Shown here: one piece after another, positions 1-9,489 of the stretch
How the letters are laid out: each line of letters starts with the position of its first letter
Position numbering within the stretch: the first letter of the stretch is position 1
From: Bacillota bacterium
Lineage (GTDB): Bacteria > Sysuimicrobiota > Sysuimicrobiia > Sysuimicrobiales > Segetimicrobiaceae
Direction: 5' to 3'
Length of the DNA: 42,750 nucleotides
Assembly (NCBI GenBank): GCA_021324295.1
Contig: JAJPJJ010000107.1
Location: forward strand, 1 to 42,750
Translations under genes and position numbers: made by a program
Notes under the pieces: generated by a model
Database searches by the model: none
What the model saw: only the letters and a program-made list of their open reading frames with translations
Told to the model about the DNA's origin: nothing

Positions 1-102
1 ATTCCACCTCACGATGGACACCCTACCTTCGGCTATGACCCGTACCCAGATGGGTCAACAGGACTTTCACCTGCGAGAGAGCAGCACTGCCGGGCACACT
101 AA
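1..102 (+). other. Tail of an open frame entering from the left edge
   Basis: Frame 1 is open from the first base to a TAA at 100-102 and would encode the last 33 residues of something starting outside the window. The visible tail includes GYDPYPDGSTGLSP and ends HCRAH. I do not recognise a family. It could be the end of a transposase-type ORF, since the other edge of the window also shows IS-like repeats, but nothing here proves that. It converges on proS, whose stop is 3 bp away. Confidence 0.2.
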
Positions 103-104
103 TA

Positions 105-1571
105 CTAGTACGCGCGTGCGTAGTATACGATGTCGCGCGCCGGCGCCCCGCACGCGATGCAGGCCCCCTCCGCCGGCTCCTCCACGATCACCCGGGGAGA
201 CGCGCCGCTGTCCCTCCGGAGCGCCTGCTCGCAGGCGTCCGCGCCGCACCACGTCGCGCGAACGAACCCGCGCCGCGCCGCGATCGCATCGACGAGCTCC
301 CCGGCCGTCGAGGCGGAGACGGTGTGGCTCTCGAGGTACGCTCTGGCCTGCCGGAAGAGCTCCCGGTGCAGCGCCGCAAGCTCGCCGGCAGCCGCCGCCG
401 CCAGTCCGTCCATCGGGACGGCACGGCGGCCGCCGCCGGTGCGCGGCGCCAGGACGGCCTGGCGCTGGGCGAGATCCCGGGGGCCGACCTCGACGCGCAG
501 TGGGACGCCGCGCATCTCCCAGTCGTTGAACTTCCACCCGGGCGTGACCTCGGTGCGATCGTCGAGCCGCACGCGGAGCCCCGCCTCGGCGAGCTGCGCG
601 GCCAGCTCCCGCGCCGCCGCGAGGACGCTCTCCCGCGCCGAGCCCGTCAGGATGGGCACGACGACCGCCTGGAACGGCGCGACCGCGGGCGGGAGCACGA
701 GACCCCGGTCGTCCCCGTGCACCATGATCATCCCGCCCAGCACACGCCAGCTGATGCCCCAGGACGTCGTCCACGCGTGCTTCTCGACGTTGTCGCTGTC
801 GAGGAACTTGATGCCGAACGCCCGCGCGAAGTTCTGCCCGAGGTTGTGGGACGTGCCCGACTGCAGCGCTTGGCCGTCAGGCATCAGGGCCTCGATCGTG
901 TACGAGCGCTCGGCTCCCGGGAACTTCTCGCTCTCGGGCTTGCGCCCGGCGAGCACGGGAATGGCGAGGTCGCGCTCGACGAAGTCCCGGTACACCTCGA
1001 GCATCTGGCGCGCCTCCGCCTCCGCTTCCTCGGCGGTGCGGTGCGCGGTGTGGCCTTCCTGCCAGAGGAACTCCATCGTGCGCAGAAACGGCCGGGTCGC
1101 CTTCTCCCAGCGCACGACGTTGCACCACTGGTTGATGAGCACGGGCAGGTCGCGGTAGGAGCGGATCCACCGCGCGTACATATGGCCGATGATCGTCTCC
1201 GAGGTCGGGCGGACCGCCAGCGGCTCGGCGAGCTCCTCGCCGCCCCCGCGCGTCACCCACGCCACCTCGGGCGCGAACCCCTCGACGTGCTCGGCCTCGC
1301 GCGCGAGAAACCCCTGCGGGATGAAGAGCGGGAAGTACGCGTTCGTGTGCCCCGTCGCCTTGAACCGGCGGTCGAGGCCCTGCTGCATCAACTCCCAGAT
1401 CGTGTAGCCGTAGGGGCGGACGACGATGCACCCGCGGACCGGGGAGTAGTCGGCGAGCTCGGCCCGGAGGACGACCGCCGTGTACCACTCCGAGAACTGA
1501 CCGGCCTTGGACGGGATCTCCCTGACGAACCCGCGTTCCTCAAGGGGCTGGCTCCCGGCAGGTCGCGACAT
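105..1571 (-). CDS. proS: Prolyl-tRNA synthetase, archaeal/eukaryotic-type (ProS type 3)
   Basis: Class II aminoacyl-tRNA synthetase that charges tRNA-Pro in the cytoplasm. The 488-residue product matches the short ProRS type without an editing insertion. It has the class II core (RPTSETIIGHMYARW near residues 122-136, TRPFLRTMEFLWQEGHTAH near 160-178, TSWGISWRVLGGMIMVHGDDRGL near 265-287), then an anticodon-binding domain. A C-terminal zinc-type region contains CGADAC and CIACG and ends in the family's terminal Tyr (YYARAY). The ATG at 1571 has a strong upstream GGGAGGGG. A long GC-rich hairpin lies in its leader. This form is found in archaea and scattered bacteria, including Deinococcus-Thermus, Chloroflexi and some Firmicutes. 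Identification is firm. Confidence 0.96.
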   Translation of the reverse strand: MSRPAGSQPLEERGFVREIPSKAGQFSEWYTAVVLRAELADYSPVRGCIVVRPYGYTIWELMQQGLDRRFKATGHTNAYFPLFIPQGFLAREAEHVEGFAPEVAWVTRGGGEELAEPLAVRPTSETIIGHMYARWIRSYRDLPVLINQWCNVVRWEKATRPFLRTMEFLWQEGHTAHRTAEEAEAEARQMLEVYRDFVERDLAIPVLAGRKPESEKFPGAERSYTIEALMPDGQALQSGTSHNLGQNFARAFGIKFLDSDNVEKHAWTTSWGISWRVLGGMIMVHGDDRGLVLPPAVAPFQAVVVPILTGSARESVLAAARELAAQLAEAGLRVRLDDRTEVTPGWKFNDWEMRGVPLRVEVGPRDLAQRQAVLAPRTGGGRRAVPMDGLAAAAAGELAALHRELFRQARAYLESHTVSASTAGELVDAIAARRGFVRATWCGADACEQALRRDSGASPRVIVEEPAEGACIACGAPARDIVYYARAY

Positions 1572-1602
1572 CTTCCCCTCCCGGATGCTCCACTACGAGC
1601 AG

Positions 1603-1637
1603 AGGAGCCTCCGCGTCCCCCTGGACGGGAGGCTCCT
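1603..1637 (-). promoter_or_regulatory. Strong hairpin in the proS leader
   Basis: The arms aggagcctcc (1603-1612) and ggaggctcct (1628-1637) are perfectly complementary. The interior continues as CGTCC/GGACG around a 4-nt AGGG loop with one bulged base, giving about 15 paired positions. It lies about 31 nt upstream of the proS ATG on the transcribed strand. No U-run follows, so it is not a clean intrinsic terminator. It could be an mRNA-stability or translation-control element. Confidence 0.45.
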
Positions 1638-1786
1638 GCCGCACCAGCCATTCTAGTATCCGCCCCGCCAAATTGCAACCGCGGTGCTCCGGCCACGTTC
1701 CCGCCGGGCCGACTCTCCGAGGCGGCACGGGGCGAGGGCTCACGCGAACGCCCCGCGCGCTTGCGCCCCGGGCAGCGCTACACGCT

Positions 1787-2656
1787 CTAGCGCTGGGCCG
1801 TGGCCGCGATCGGCTTCTCGATCGGCACGCCGACCAGGCTGCCCCACTCGGTCCAGGACCCGTCGTAGTTCCGGACCGCGGGGTAGCCGAGCAGGTACTT
1901 GAGCGCGAACCACGCGATCGAGGAGCGCTCGCCGATCCGGCAGTACGCGACGACCTCCTTCTCCGGGGTCACGCCCTTGCTCTCGTAGAGCTTCCTCAGC
2001 TCCTCCGGGGTCTTGAACGTCCCGTCCTCGCGGACGTTCTGCCCCCACGGGATGTTCTGGGCTCCGGGGATGTGCCCGCCCCGCTGGGAGCCCTCCTGCG
2101 GCAGGTTGGGCGGGGCCAGGAGCTCGCCACGGTACTCCTCGGGAGACCGGACGTCGACGAGAGCCAGGTCGGGTTTACCCAGGCGCCCGAGGATCTGGTC
2201 GCGAAAGGCCCGGATGCTCGGGTCCGGACCCTTCGCCCGGAACGTCTGCCGGGGGTACGAGGGCCGCTCGGTGGAAAGCGGCCGGCCCTCCGCAACCCAC
2301 TTCGCCCGCCCGCCGTTCAGGATCTTCACCCGCTCCACCCCGTACAGCTTGAACAGCCAGAACGCGTAGGTGGCGAACCAGTTGTTCTTGTCGCCGTACA
2401 GGATGATCGTCGTGTCGTTCCCGATCCCGTGGTCCCCGCAGAGCTGCTCGAGCTGCTCCTGGGTGATCCAGTCCCGGCGGACAGGGTCCTGGAGCTGCGT
2501 CTTCCAGTCGAACTGCACAGCTCCGGGAATATGCCCTTGACCATAGAGGGTCAGATCTTCGGAGACCTCCACGATGCGAAGCGCGCGGTCACCGAGGTGT
2601 TCGCTGAGCCACTGCGTGTCGACAAGCACCTCCGGGTGGGCGTAGGTCTCTGGCAT
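1787..2656 (-). CDS. Thiosulfate/3-mercaptopyruvate sulfurtransferase (tandem rhodanese, CRIGERS loop)
   Basis: Two-domain rhodanese of 289 residues that transfers sulfane sulfur to an acceptor thiol or cyanide. The N-terminal inactive domain (about 8-125) has [11 protein letters not shown] and [11 protein letters not shown]; the C-terminal catalytic domain (about 150-285) has [12 protein letters not shown] and [12 protein letters not shown]. The active-site loop is CRIGERSS with the persulfide Cys near 239. This CRIGERS loop is typical of the actinobacterial CysA/SseA thiosulfate sulfurtransferases, unlike the CGSGVTAC loop of the second homologue at 38.1 kb. The ATG is preceded by AGGAGGAGGGAG. 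It lies between oxlT and proS on the same strand, with long gaps on both sides, so it is probably its own transcript. Confidence 0.93.
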   Translation of the reverse strand: MPETYAHPEVLVDTQWLSEHLGDRALRIVEVSEDLTLYGQGHIPGAVQFDWKTQLQDPVRRDWITQEQLEQLCGDHGIGNDTTIILYGDKNNWFATYAFWLFKLYGVERVKILNGGRAKWVAEGRPLSTERPSYPRQTFRAKGPDPSIRAFRDQILGRLGKPDLALVDVRSPEEYRGELLAPPNLPQEGSQRGGHIPGAQNIPWGQNVREDGTFKTPEELRKLYESKGVTPEKEVVAYCRIGERSSIAWFALKYLLGYPAVRNYDGSWTEWGSLVGVPIEKPIAATAQR

Positions 2657-3069
2657 GCGTCTCCCTCCTCCTGCGACATTGCGATGGCCTGCCGGCGCAA
2701 CAGAGCAGACATGCCGTGCCCGGTGCGGTACGGGGTATATCCCCCGCTCTCTGCTAGGATCTGGCTGCGCCTCGCGGAAGGCGGAAGCCAGGCGACGCGG
2801 TGACCTTCGACAACAAGGAGTGGTGCGGCGAAGGGGGATCTCCCCTGGCGAAGGCTAGCCTGGCCTCCGCGCAGGACAGATACACTGGCGGGGGACGTAG
2901 GGCGTTCGAACGTGCTTCATCGGTTCCCAGTATCGCACACGCGCCCCGGTGGCTGTCAAGACCGTGGCGCGACGAGCCCCTTGAGCAGGCGGGGCTCACG
3001 CCGACCCGGGCGGCGAGCCCCGCCGTGATCCGTACGTCCGCGGCGCCGTTGCGACGAGGCGCGCGCCGC
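2657..3069. other. 413-bp intergenic region upstream of the sulfurtransferase gene
   Basis: No convincing gene. On the minus strand it separates the oxlT stop from the sulfurtransferase start. It contains a strong ribosome-binding site next to 2656 and a small GGGG-tatat-CCCC symmetry near 2731-2743. A 10-bp perfect stem (ggcggggctc 2988-2997 with gagccccgcc 3015-3024) lies about 45 bp past the oxlT stop. The stem may end oxlT transcription, but it lacks a U-tract. I see no recognisable riboswitch. Confidence 0.4.
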
Positions 3070-4380
3070 CTATTCGCCTCCCACCGCAGGCGCCGCCACC
3101 ATCTGCCCCGTGGATTCCAGCGTGCGCCGCGCGAGCGGCTTGAGCCAGAACAGCGCGAGCAGGGCTGCGAGCGCGCTCGCCCCGGCCATCGTCCACAGCA
3201 CCGGACCCCAGTTGCCGGAGGACTGCTTGGCCGCGGCGGCGACGGGGCCGGCGAAGATCGACGCCACGCCCTTCGACGTGTACAGGATGCCGTAGTTGGT
3301 CGTCGCGTAGGCCCGCCCGTAGAGGTCGCCGACTGTGGCAGGGAACAGCGAGAAGATCTCGCCCCACGAGAAGAACGCGAGCCCGGACAGCACGACGAAC
3401 GCGACCGGGTGAGCGATCGTGTGGATCCAGACGACGATGGTCAGGCACTGGATCCCGAACGCGATGAACATCGTGTTCTCACGGCCGATGTGGTCGGAGA
3501 CCCAACCCCAGAAGGGCCGTGTCAGGCCGTTGAGCACGCGGTCGAGCTGGATCGCCAGCACGATCGCCGTCAGGCCGAACGCCACGATCGTCTTGTCGAC
3601 GTGGTAGAACCTTGCGATGGGGCTGATCTGGGCGGTCACGACCAACCCGGTGAACCCCATCAGGGTCATGATGAAGTACAGTCCCCAGAAGGAGCCCTGC
3701 CGGACCACCTCGTGGGGACGCAGATCGCGCGACGACTGGCGCACGCGGGTCCTGGCGGCGGCCTCCTGCGGCGTCCACCCCGGCGGCAACCACGCCTTTG
3801 GCGGCCGCACGATGAAGGAGCCGAGGATGATCACGATGATCCCCTGGATGAACCCCCAGACGACGAACGTATGCGCCCACCCGGACGTCTTGATCATCGC
3901 GGCGATCGGCGCCACGGTCAGGGCGGTCCCGATGCCGTACCCGCCGGCCACCGCGCCCGCGACGAGCCCGCGGTGATCCGGAAACCACTTGAGCGCGTGG
4001 CCGATGCAGGCGCCGTACACCGCGCCGGCGCCGACGCCGCCGAGCGCGTACCAGAACACCAGTTGCCCGACCGAATGAGACAGGCCCGCCCCGATCCAGC
4101 CCAGCCCGACGAGCACGCCGCCGGCCATGATCACCACCCGTGGGCCGAGCGTGTCGACGAGCCAGCCCTCGAACGGCACGAGCCAGGTCTCGGTGAGCAC
4201 GAACGCCGCGAACGCCACCTGCACCGCGGCGAGCGTGGCGTGCAGACCACGGGTGAGCGGACCCGTGAACAGCGTCCACGCGTACTGGAGATTGGCGATG
4301 GCCATCATCGTCACGAAGGCCGCGGCAAACTGCCACCATCGATTCACGACCCGGGGCTGCGCTGTTACCGCCGTACTCAT
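3070..4380 (-). CDS. oxlT: OxlT-like oxalate/formate-family MFS transporter
   Basis: Major facilitator protein of 436 residues with 12 predicted hydrophobic segments, similar to oxalate:formate antiporters. It starts VVNRWWQF before TM1 and has the family loop [16 protein letters not shown] with IGREN after TM8. TM11 carries [18 protein letters not shown]. Arg288 and Lys370 fall at a constant offset (about 15-16) from Arg272 and Lys355, the residues I recall as essential for oxalate binding in Oxalobacter OxlT. It sits downstream of a ferredoxin oxidoreductase with an oxalate-type active site, so oxalate import is the favoured role. A decayed paralogue lies at 5721-6792. The substrate is inferred, not shown. 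Confidence 0.82.
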   Translation of the reverse strand: MSTAVTAQPRVVNRWWQFAAAFVTMMAIANLQYAWTLFTGPLTRGLHATLAAVQVAFAAFVLTETWLVPFEGWLVDTLGPRVVIMAGGVLVGLGWIGAGLSHSVGQLVFWYALGGVGAGAVYGACIGHALKWFPDHRGLVAGAVAGGYGIGTALTVAPIAAMIKTSGWAHTFVVWGFIQGIIVIILGSFIVRPPKAWLPPGWTPQEAAARTRVRQSSRDLRPHEVVRQGSFWGLYFIMTLMGFTGLVVTAQISPIARFYHVDKTIVAFGLTAIVLAIQLDRVLNGLTRPFWGWVSDHIGRENTMFIAFGIQCLTIVVWIHTIAHPVAFVVLSGLAFFSWGEIFSLFPATVGDLYGRAYATTNYGILYTSKGVASIFAGPVAAAAKQSSGNWGPVLWTMAGASALAALLALFWLKPLARRTLESTGQMVAAPAVGGE

Positions 4381-4540
4381 TGGGCGATCTCCCCCTTCTC
4401 CCTGCTACACTCCACGGCGTGCTGACCCCACCGGACTCTTCCGCCCCGCCGGCCGGAGCCGGACGGCGCTCCGGATCGTCGCCGGCGGGACGTTCCGCCG
4501 GTGACTCATGCCTGGTTTGTCGCTCCCTGCCTCCGCGGCC

Positions 4541-5554
4541 CTACTTGGCCGCGCCCACCGGCGCGTACACCCCGACCACGTTGGCGTCGCCCTCGTAGGC
4601 GTACACGCGGTGGGTCTTCGGGTCGACGTCACCGGTATGGGTATTGCCAGATCCGGTATTGACGTACGCGACCCGCTTCATCTCGTCCGCAGAGTAGACC
4701 TCGAACCCCTTGGCCGACCCCTCGAACGTGTAGACCAGACGCAGCCCGGGATCGAACGCTACCTCGTCGATGCCGCTACGCGCCGGGACCGTCGCCACCG
4801 TGGCGAGCGTCGACGCGTCCAGGACGAGCACCTCCTTGGCGGTCGTGCCGACCCAGAGGTGATTGGTCTTCGGATCGTAGATCATGCCCTTGGTCCCGCC
4901 GGTCTTCGCCAGCTTCACGTGGGTGTCCACCGCCCGGCCGACCTTGTTCGTCTCCAGGTTGACCTCTTCGACCAGCGCGTCGTCGGGCATGTAGAGGATG
5001 CCCTTCGAGGTCACGAGCACCCCGACGTCGGGGCCCGCCTTGGGGTTGGCCGGCTGCAGTGCGATCGTCCGGAGCAGTTTCGGCGTCGCGCCCGCGGAGT
5101 ACACCTCGATCCAGTTCTTGTCGTCACTCGCCACGAGCACCGTCCCGTGGGTGCTGTCAAACCAGACGCCGTCCGGGCTCGTGCCCTTGGTCTTGACGCG
5201 GCTGGCGATCTTCCAGTCCTTCTTGGAGATCGTGACGAGTTCGTTGGTGTCGCCGGCCGCAGCGTAGACGTACTCGCTGTCGTAGGCGATGCCGTTGGGG
5301 CCCTTGATCGGATCGACGTCGGTCACGACCTTGTTGGTCGCGGCGCCGATGACCGCCACGCCCGATCCATGCAGGGCGACGTACACGCTGTTGGTGCCGG
5401 GATCGTAGGTGACCCAGTCGCCGTGGCCGCCCTTCCCGGGCAACGAAATTTTCGTGACCATGCGGTACCCTATCGATCCCGCGGACACCGGCAGGGTGAC
5501 CACGAGCGCGCCGAGCACGCAGACGAGCACGAGCATCGCATGCCTGGCTTTCAC
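4541..5554 (-). CDS. Secreted YVTN/YncE-like beta-propeller protein
   Basis: Predicted 337-residue exported protein. The start is a GTG at 5554, about 9 nt after AGGGGGG. It is followed by a basic n-region (VKARHAM), a hydrophobic core (LVLVCVLGALVVTL) and a cleavage-like PVSAGS, which makes a good Sec signal. The rest consists of about seven repeats of the YVTN type, for example GPNGIAYDSEYVYAAAGDTN, VLVASDDKN, HLWVGTTAKEV and RVYAYEGDANVVGVY. Such propellers commonly bind ligands or proteins outside the membrane; no catalytic residues can be assigned. It lies between the two OxlT-like genes on the same strand, which suggests an accessory role in the putative oxalate locus, but this is guilt by association. 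Confidence 0.8.
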   Translation of the reverse strand: MKARHAMLVLVCVLGALVVTLPVSAGSIGYRMVTKISLPGKGGHGDWVTYDPGTNSVYVALHGSGVAVIGAATNKVVTDVDPIKGPNGIAYDSEYVYAAAGDTNELVTISKKDWKIASRVKTKGTSPDGVWFDSTHGTVLVASDDKNWIEVYSAGATPKLLRTIALQPANPKAGPDVGVLVTSKGILYMPDDALVEEVNLETNKVGRAVDTHVKLAKTGGTKGMIYDPKTNHLWVGTTAKEVLVLDASTLATVATVPARSGIDEVAFDPGLRLVYTFEGSAKGFEVYSADEMKRVAYVNTGSGNTHTGDVDPKTHRVYAYEGDANVVGVYAPVGAAK

Positions 5555-5720
5555 GCCACATTCACCCCCCTGACATCGATGCCTCCCGCGACGCCTCGGC
5601 GGCGTCGCCTCTCGTCCTGTGGCTGCCGGGGCGGGACGAGGCGGGGCATCGGTAGCCTGGTGGCACGGGTCACCCGGCGCTCTCACCTCCCTTCACGACA
5701 CCGACGCACGTCGCACACCA

Positions 5721-6792
5721 TCACCGTGTCTGCACCACGCCCGCACCGCCGGCCCGGAGCGGAGTCCGTTGCTGGCCGCCCGTCGCCGGCGCGGGCGATG
5801 GCGACTGCGCCATCTGCGCCGATCGTTCGACCGTCCGCCCGACCAGCGGCTCGAGCCATACGAGCGCCAACACGGCGTCCACCGCCGCGCAGGTGACCAT
5901 GGCCCACAGCACCGGCCCACAGTTCCCCGAAGCGTGCTTGGCCGCCGCGGCGATCGGGCCGGCGAAGATCGAGGCGAGGCCCTTCGCCGTGTACCGATGC
6001 CGTAGTTGGTGGTGGCGTAGGCCTTGCCGAACAGGTCGCCGACCGTGGCCGGGAACAACGAGAAGATCTCGCCCCCCGAGAAGAATGCGAGCCCGGACAG
6101 CACGATGAACAGCACCGGGTAATGGATCAGCCCGATCCAGAGGGCGATCGCGATCGCCTGGATGGCGAACGCCGCAAACATCGTGTTCTCGCGGCCGATA
6201 TGGTCGGAGACCCAGCCCCAGAAGGGGCGCGTGAGGCCGTTGAGCACGCGATCGAGCTGAAGCGCCATGACCAGCGCGGTGAGGCCGAAGGCGACCTTGA
6301 CCTGGTCGACGTGGTAGAAGGAGGCGATCGGCTTGAGTTGCGCGGTCACGATAAGGCCTGTGAACGCCATCAGGGCCATCATGAAGTCCAGGGCCCAGAA
6401 CGAGCCGTGCCGGACCATCTGCGCGGGCGTCATGTCCACGACGGACTGGCGGACCCGCTGGCTGATGGCTGTGGCCCGCTCTTTCCGGTTCCGATCCAGG
6501 AGAGGCCGATCAGGATCCCCGAGAGCATGACGATGACGTTCGGACCGAACAGGTCCGCGAGCGCCCCCTCGAACGGTACCAGCCAGGTCTCGCTCAGCAC
6601 GAACGCCGCGAAGGCGACCTGGACCGCCGCCAGGGAGGCGTGCATGCTGTGCTCGAGAGGCGTCGTGAATGGCGTCGACGCGTACTGGAGGTTTGCCATC
6701 GCCGCCATCGCGATGATGGAGGCGACAAACTGCCACCACCGGTTCACGACCGGCGCGTCGGCGGCGGCAGCCGAATCGATGACGCGTGCCAT
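5721..6792 (-). pseudogene. Decayed OxlT-like MFS paralogue (internal deletion plus frameshift)
   Basis: The reading frame starts at ATG 6792 (MARVIDSA..., then VVNRWWQF as in the intact copy) and runs well to WIGTG. At about 6484 it joins sequence matching the intact paralogue some 100 codons later (QRVRQS), in a different frame. Roughly 310 nt covering TM4-6 and the central loop are missing. The middle part ([16 protein letters not shown] through ATTNYGI) is collinear. Near 5993-5996 one base is missing relative to oxlT (gtgtaccgatgcc versus gtgtacaggatgcc). The frame then resumes as [13 protein letters not shown] and ends at 5721. The loop Arg and the TM11 Lys remain readable, so the damage is recent, or partly an assembly error. 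As read, it cannot make a working transporter. Confidence 0.85.
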
Positions 6793-7083
6793 GGTGCCTC
6801 CCTTCCCTCGAGATTGTCTTCGCACACCGTCAGGGGCGCGCACGGTCGGCCGTCGCGCGGGGACGCGCGGCACCCCATCCTGCCACCACGCAGCGCTCAT
6901 CGTCCGCCTCGCATCACCTCCCGCAGCCTGCAAAATGCGCAGGACTCCCCCCGCTGCCAGATCCGCTCTGACACCAGGCAAGAGCCCTGCCTCACCGCAC
7001 CATCACCTCGCGCACCAGGATCGCGAAGCTAGGCAGCGTATGCGATTGTCCGGACGGCCCCGCGCCGCCCCGGCGCGCCCGTG

Positions 7084-8112
7084 CTACGCCGGAGGCGTGT
7101 CGTTCAGGACCTCGGCCGCGAACGGCAGAACGCCCGGGATGAGCCACTGGGTCCACATGTCGTCGATCTTCGCCTGGAAGTAATCGATGTCGTCCTCGGT
7201 AAAGTGCGCGAACCGTCCCTGCTTGAGCAGGTAGTCCCGCACCGGCAGCCGCTTCTGGCGGCCCTCCGCAATCGCCTTCGACTTCCCGTACAGCCGCAGC
7301 GTGTGGTCCTCGACTTCGAACAGCGGCCAGATCCCGGTGAGCACCGCCAGCTCCCCGAGCTCGTGCGAGAGCATCGGGTCGTAGTCCCAGCCCTTAGGGC
7401 AGGGATCGAACGAATGGATGAACGTGGGGCCGCCGATCGTGAGGGCCCTGCGGACGCGATTCATGAAGTCCACCGCGTAGCTGGCACACACCGTGGCCAC
7501 GTACCGGCACTCCGGGTGTCCGGCCGCCAGCATCGCCGCGGTGTTCTTCTTCCAGCGCGTGTGGAAGATGCGCTTGGCCGGGCCGGTCGGGCTGAAGGTC
7601 GTCACCGCGCCATACGGTGTCGAGCCCGTCGCCTGGATATCGGTGTTGGCGGCGGACTCGTTGTCGTACAGCAGGATCAGGTGGTTGTAGTCGACGTGCT
7701 GGAGCGCCGCGGAGATCGCCGACAGGCCCATGTCCGCGCCGCCGATGTCCCCGCAGAACGAGATCACGTTGATCGGCTCCTTCTTGATCTTGCCCTTCCG
7801 CATCAGGGCCCGGTACCCGGCGGCCGTGCCGACCGCGGCCGAGCCCGAGGAGCCGAGCTGGGTGTGCATCCACGGCACGACCCAGGGGGTGCTGTAGTAG
7901 GTCGTATTCGCCACGTACATGCAGCCTGTGCTCCCGAGCACGACGGTCCGGGGTCCGGCGGCTTTGATCATCAGTTTCATGACGAGGGCGGACTCGCATC
8001 CCTGACACGTCCGGTGGCCGGACGTAAAGTACTCCTCGAGGGGCGCCTTCTTGACGCCCTTGATCGGCTCGAGGACCGGCAGCGGCATGGTGGCGAGCTC
8101 AGGGCTGTCCAT
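7084..8112 (-). CDS. 2-oxoacid:ferredoxin oxidoreductase beta subunit, probably oxalate oxidoreductase beta
   Basis: Thiamine diphosphate-binding subunit, 342 residues. The ThDP/Mg region reads CGDIGGADMGLSAISAAL (120-137), followed by LLYDNESAANTDIQATG (148-163). Four cysteines fit the proximal [4Fe-4S] cluster: C36 and C39 (TCQGCE), C64 (STGCMY) and C209 (YVATVC). It is the last gene of the gamma-delta, alpha, beta set; a 144-bp gap containing a repeat separates it from alpha. In the complex it would cleave the 2-oxoacid on ThDP and pass electrons to the clusters. The beta sequence alone does not fix the substrate; the alpha-subunit residues argue for oxalate. Confidence 0.85.
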   Translation of the reverse strand: MDSPELATMPLPVLEPIKGVKKAPLEEYFTSGHRTCQGCESALVMKLMIKAAGPRTVVLGSTGCMYVANTTYYSTPWVVPWMHTQLGSSGSAAVGTAAGYRALMRKGKIKKEPINVISFCGDIGGADMGLSAISAALQHVDYNHLILLYDNESAANTDIQATGSTPYGAVTTFSPTGPAKRIFHTRWKKNTAAMLAAGHPECRYVATVCASYAVDFMNRVRRALTIGGPTFIHSFDPCPKGWDYDPMLSHELGELAVLTGIWPLFEVEDHTLRLYGKSKAIAEGRQKRLPVRDYLLKQGRFAHFTEDDIDYFQAKIDDMWTQWLIPGVLPFAAEVLNDTPPA

Positions 8113-8140
8113 CTGCGTCTCCTCCTTCTATGAATCGAGG

Positions 8141-8228
8141 CCCGAGGGCCCGGGCGCCCATCGGGTCGATACAGGTCGCTTCACTTCCGAAGCCGTTTGG
8201 CCTCGTCGCGATACCCGGCCCGGGCCCC
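8141..8228 (-). repeat. 3'-end intergenic repeat, copy R1
   Basis: Copy of a family also seen at 10846, 15393, 21755 and, more diverged, about 38000. On the plus strand it reads a GC palindrome (GGGCCCGGGC), then GATACAGGTCGCTTCA, then a small hairpin AGCCGTTTGGCCT, then CGTCGCGA. It lies about 30 bp past the alpha-subunit stop and just upstream of beta. It is probably a structured 3' element (REP-like) on the minus-strand transcript. Confidence 0.6.
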
Positions 8229-8256
8229 ATCGACCGGAGCACGATGCCACCCGCAC

Positions 8257-9489
8257 CTAGGCCCGCACGCCGATCCAGAGGGTGTCCCTGGGCGACGCCC
8301 CCGTCTCGGCCGCCTTGCGGGTGTGCTCGAACATCTCCCGGACGTTGGGGATCGTGACCTCGCGGCCGCCCAGTCCGGTGATGAAGCTCACGACCGGAGG
8401 CTGCTTCGGCTGGCCGTACAACGTCGCGCGGATCTCGTTGGCCAGCACGCCGCTGTTGTAGGGCGAGCCCATCGAGAAGTCCCGGTCCACCACCCCGACC
8501 GCCTGGAAGCGGCTCAGGAGCCCGCCGAGCCGCTCGTAGTCGAACGGTCGGAACCAGCGGACCCGCACGAACCCGACCCTCTGCCCCTCCGCCCGGAGCT
8601 TCCGGATGACCACCTTCACCGGCATCGAGAGGGTCCCCATCCCGACGAGCACGATCTCGGCGTCGTCCGTGTAGTACTCCTCGAAGAACGGGTTTCCGTA
8701 GTCCCGGTTGAAGATCCGGCGGAAGTCGCGGTACGCCTCCTCGAGGACCCCGCGTGCGTTCCGCATCGCCTGGTCGGTCTGCCGGCGGATCTCCATCAGC
8801 CAGTCCTCGTTGACCTGCGGGGCGATCGTGATCGGGTTGTCGGGGTGGAACCGGAGGTCGCCGCGGTCGTACCGGGGGAGGAACTCATCCACCCACGCCC
8901 GGGGCGGGATCTTGACGAGCGCCTGCGAGTGGGTCAGGAACGCGCCGTCGGTGCTGATCGCGCACGGGAGGAACACCCGGCGGTCCTCCGCTACCCGGTA
9001 GGCGATCAGGGTCACGTCGAGCGCCTCCTGCGCCGTGTCCACCCAGACGTGCATCCACCCGAGGTCCCGGGCCGCGAGCGCGTCGTTGTGCTCGGTGCCG
9101 AACGCGCCGGGGTCGTCCAGCGCGCGGTTCCCGACCATCGCCAGGAGCGGCAGGCGGAGGGCCGGGGTGACCGCGATCGCCTCGAACGCGTAGCACCAGC
9201 CGACACCGCTGCTGCCGCAGAGGGCCCGCGCCCCGACCGCGCTGGCGTGCTTGGCGATCTCGAACTGGCTGTGCTCGCTCTCCGCGACGATGTACTCGGC
9301 GTCCTGCTCGCCGTTCGCGATCTGCTTCGCCACGTACTGCATCATCGTATCGTACGGGCGGATCGGGTAGGCGGTGATCACGTCCACGTCGGCAAGCCTG
9401 CTGGCGACGGCCACGGCCTCGCTCCCGCTGATCAGCGCCTCCTGCTCGGCAGCCGCGACCGTGACGGCCGTTGCGGTCTCCGCGTCCAC
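8257..9489 (-). CDS. 2-oxoacid:ferredoxin oxidoreductase alpha subunit, probably oxalate oxidoreductase alpha
   Basis: 410-residue PorA-type subunit with pyrimidine-binding domain I and a C-terminal transketolase-like domain. Its GTG start at 9489 shares one base with the gamma-delta stop (TAGTG), so the two genes are translationally coupled. The key motif is AYPIRPYD with Arg44 where pyruvate enzymes have Thr (YPITP). GNRALDDPG supplies Arg122 and Asp125. Arg44, Arg122 and Asp125 have the same spacing as Arg31, Arg109 and Asp112, the substrate and switch-loop residues I recall from the Moorella thermoacetica oxalate oxidoreductase structures. ESEHSQ (70-75) lies in the region of the ThDP-activating glutamate. 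Together with the OxlT-like neighbours this supports oxalate to two CO2 plus two electrons for ferredoxin, without CoA. The substrate assignment is inference. Confidence 0.85.
   Translation of the reverse strand: MDAETATAVTVAAAEQEALISGSEAVAVASRLADVDVITAYPIRPYDTMMQYVAKQIANGEQDAEYIVAESEHSQFEIAKHASAVGARALCGSSGVGWCYAFEAIAVTPALRLPLLAMVGNRALDDPGAFGTEHNDALAARDLGWMHVWVDTAQEALDVTLIAYRVAEDRRVFLPCAISTDGAFLTHSQALVKIPPRAWVDEFLPRYDRGDLRFHPDNPITIAPQVNEDWLMEIRRQTDQAMRNARGVLEEAYRDFRRIFNRDYGNPFFEEYYTDDAEIVLVGMGTLSMPVKVVIRKLRAEGQRVGFVRVRWFRPFDYERLGGLLSRFQAVGVVDRDFSMGSPYNSGVLANEIRATLYGQPKQPPVVSFITGLGGREVTIPNVREMFEHTRKAAETGASPRDTLWIGVRA

Noticed and set aside
1572-1786. T-box riboswitch before proS
   Set aside because: Only a UGGU and a terminator-like stem resemble a T-box; the AGGGUGGNACCGCG box and a Stem I with specifier loop are not recognisable.
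324-1790. Long plus-strand open frame opposite proS
   Set aside because: It is antisense to a firmly identified gene and its Arg/Pro/Gly-rich translation matches no family; GC-rich DNA opens such frames routinely.
2800-4425. 541-codon plus-strand frame opposite oxlT
   Set aside because: Low-complexity Asp/Arg/His-rich translation, fully antisense to the MFS gene, no ribosome-binding site.
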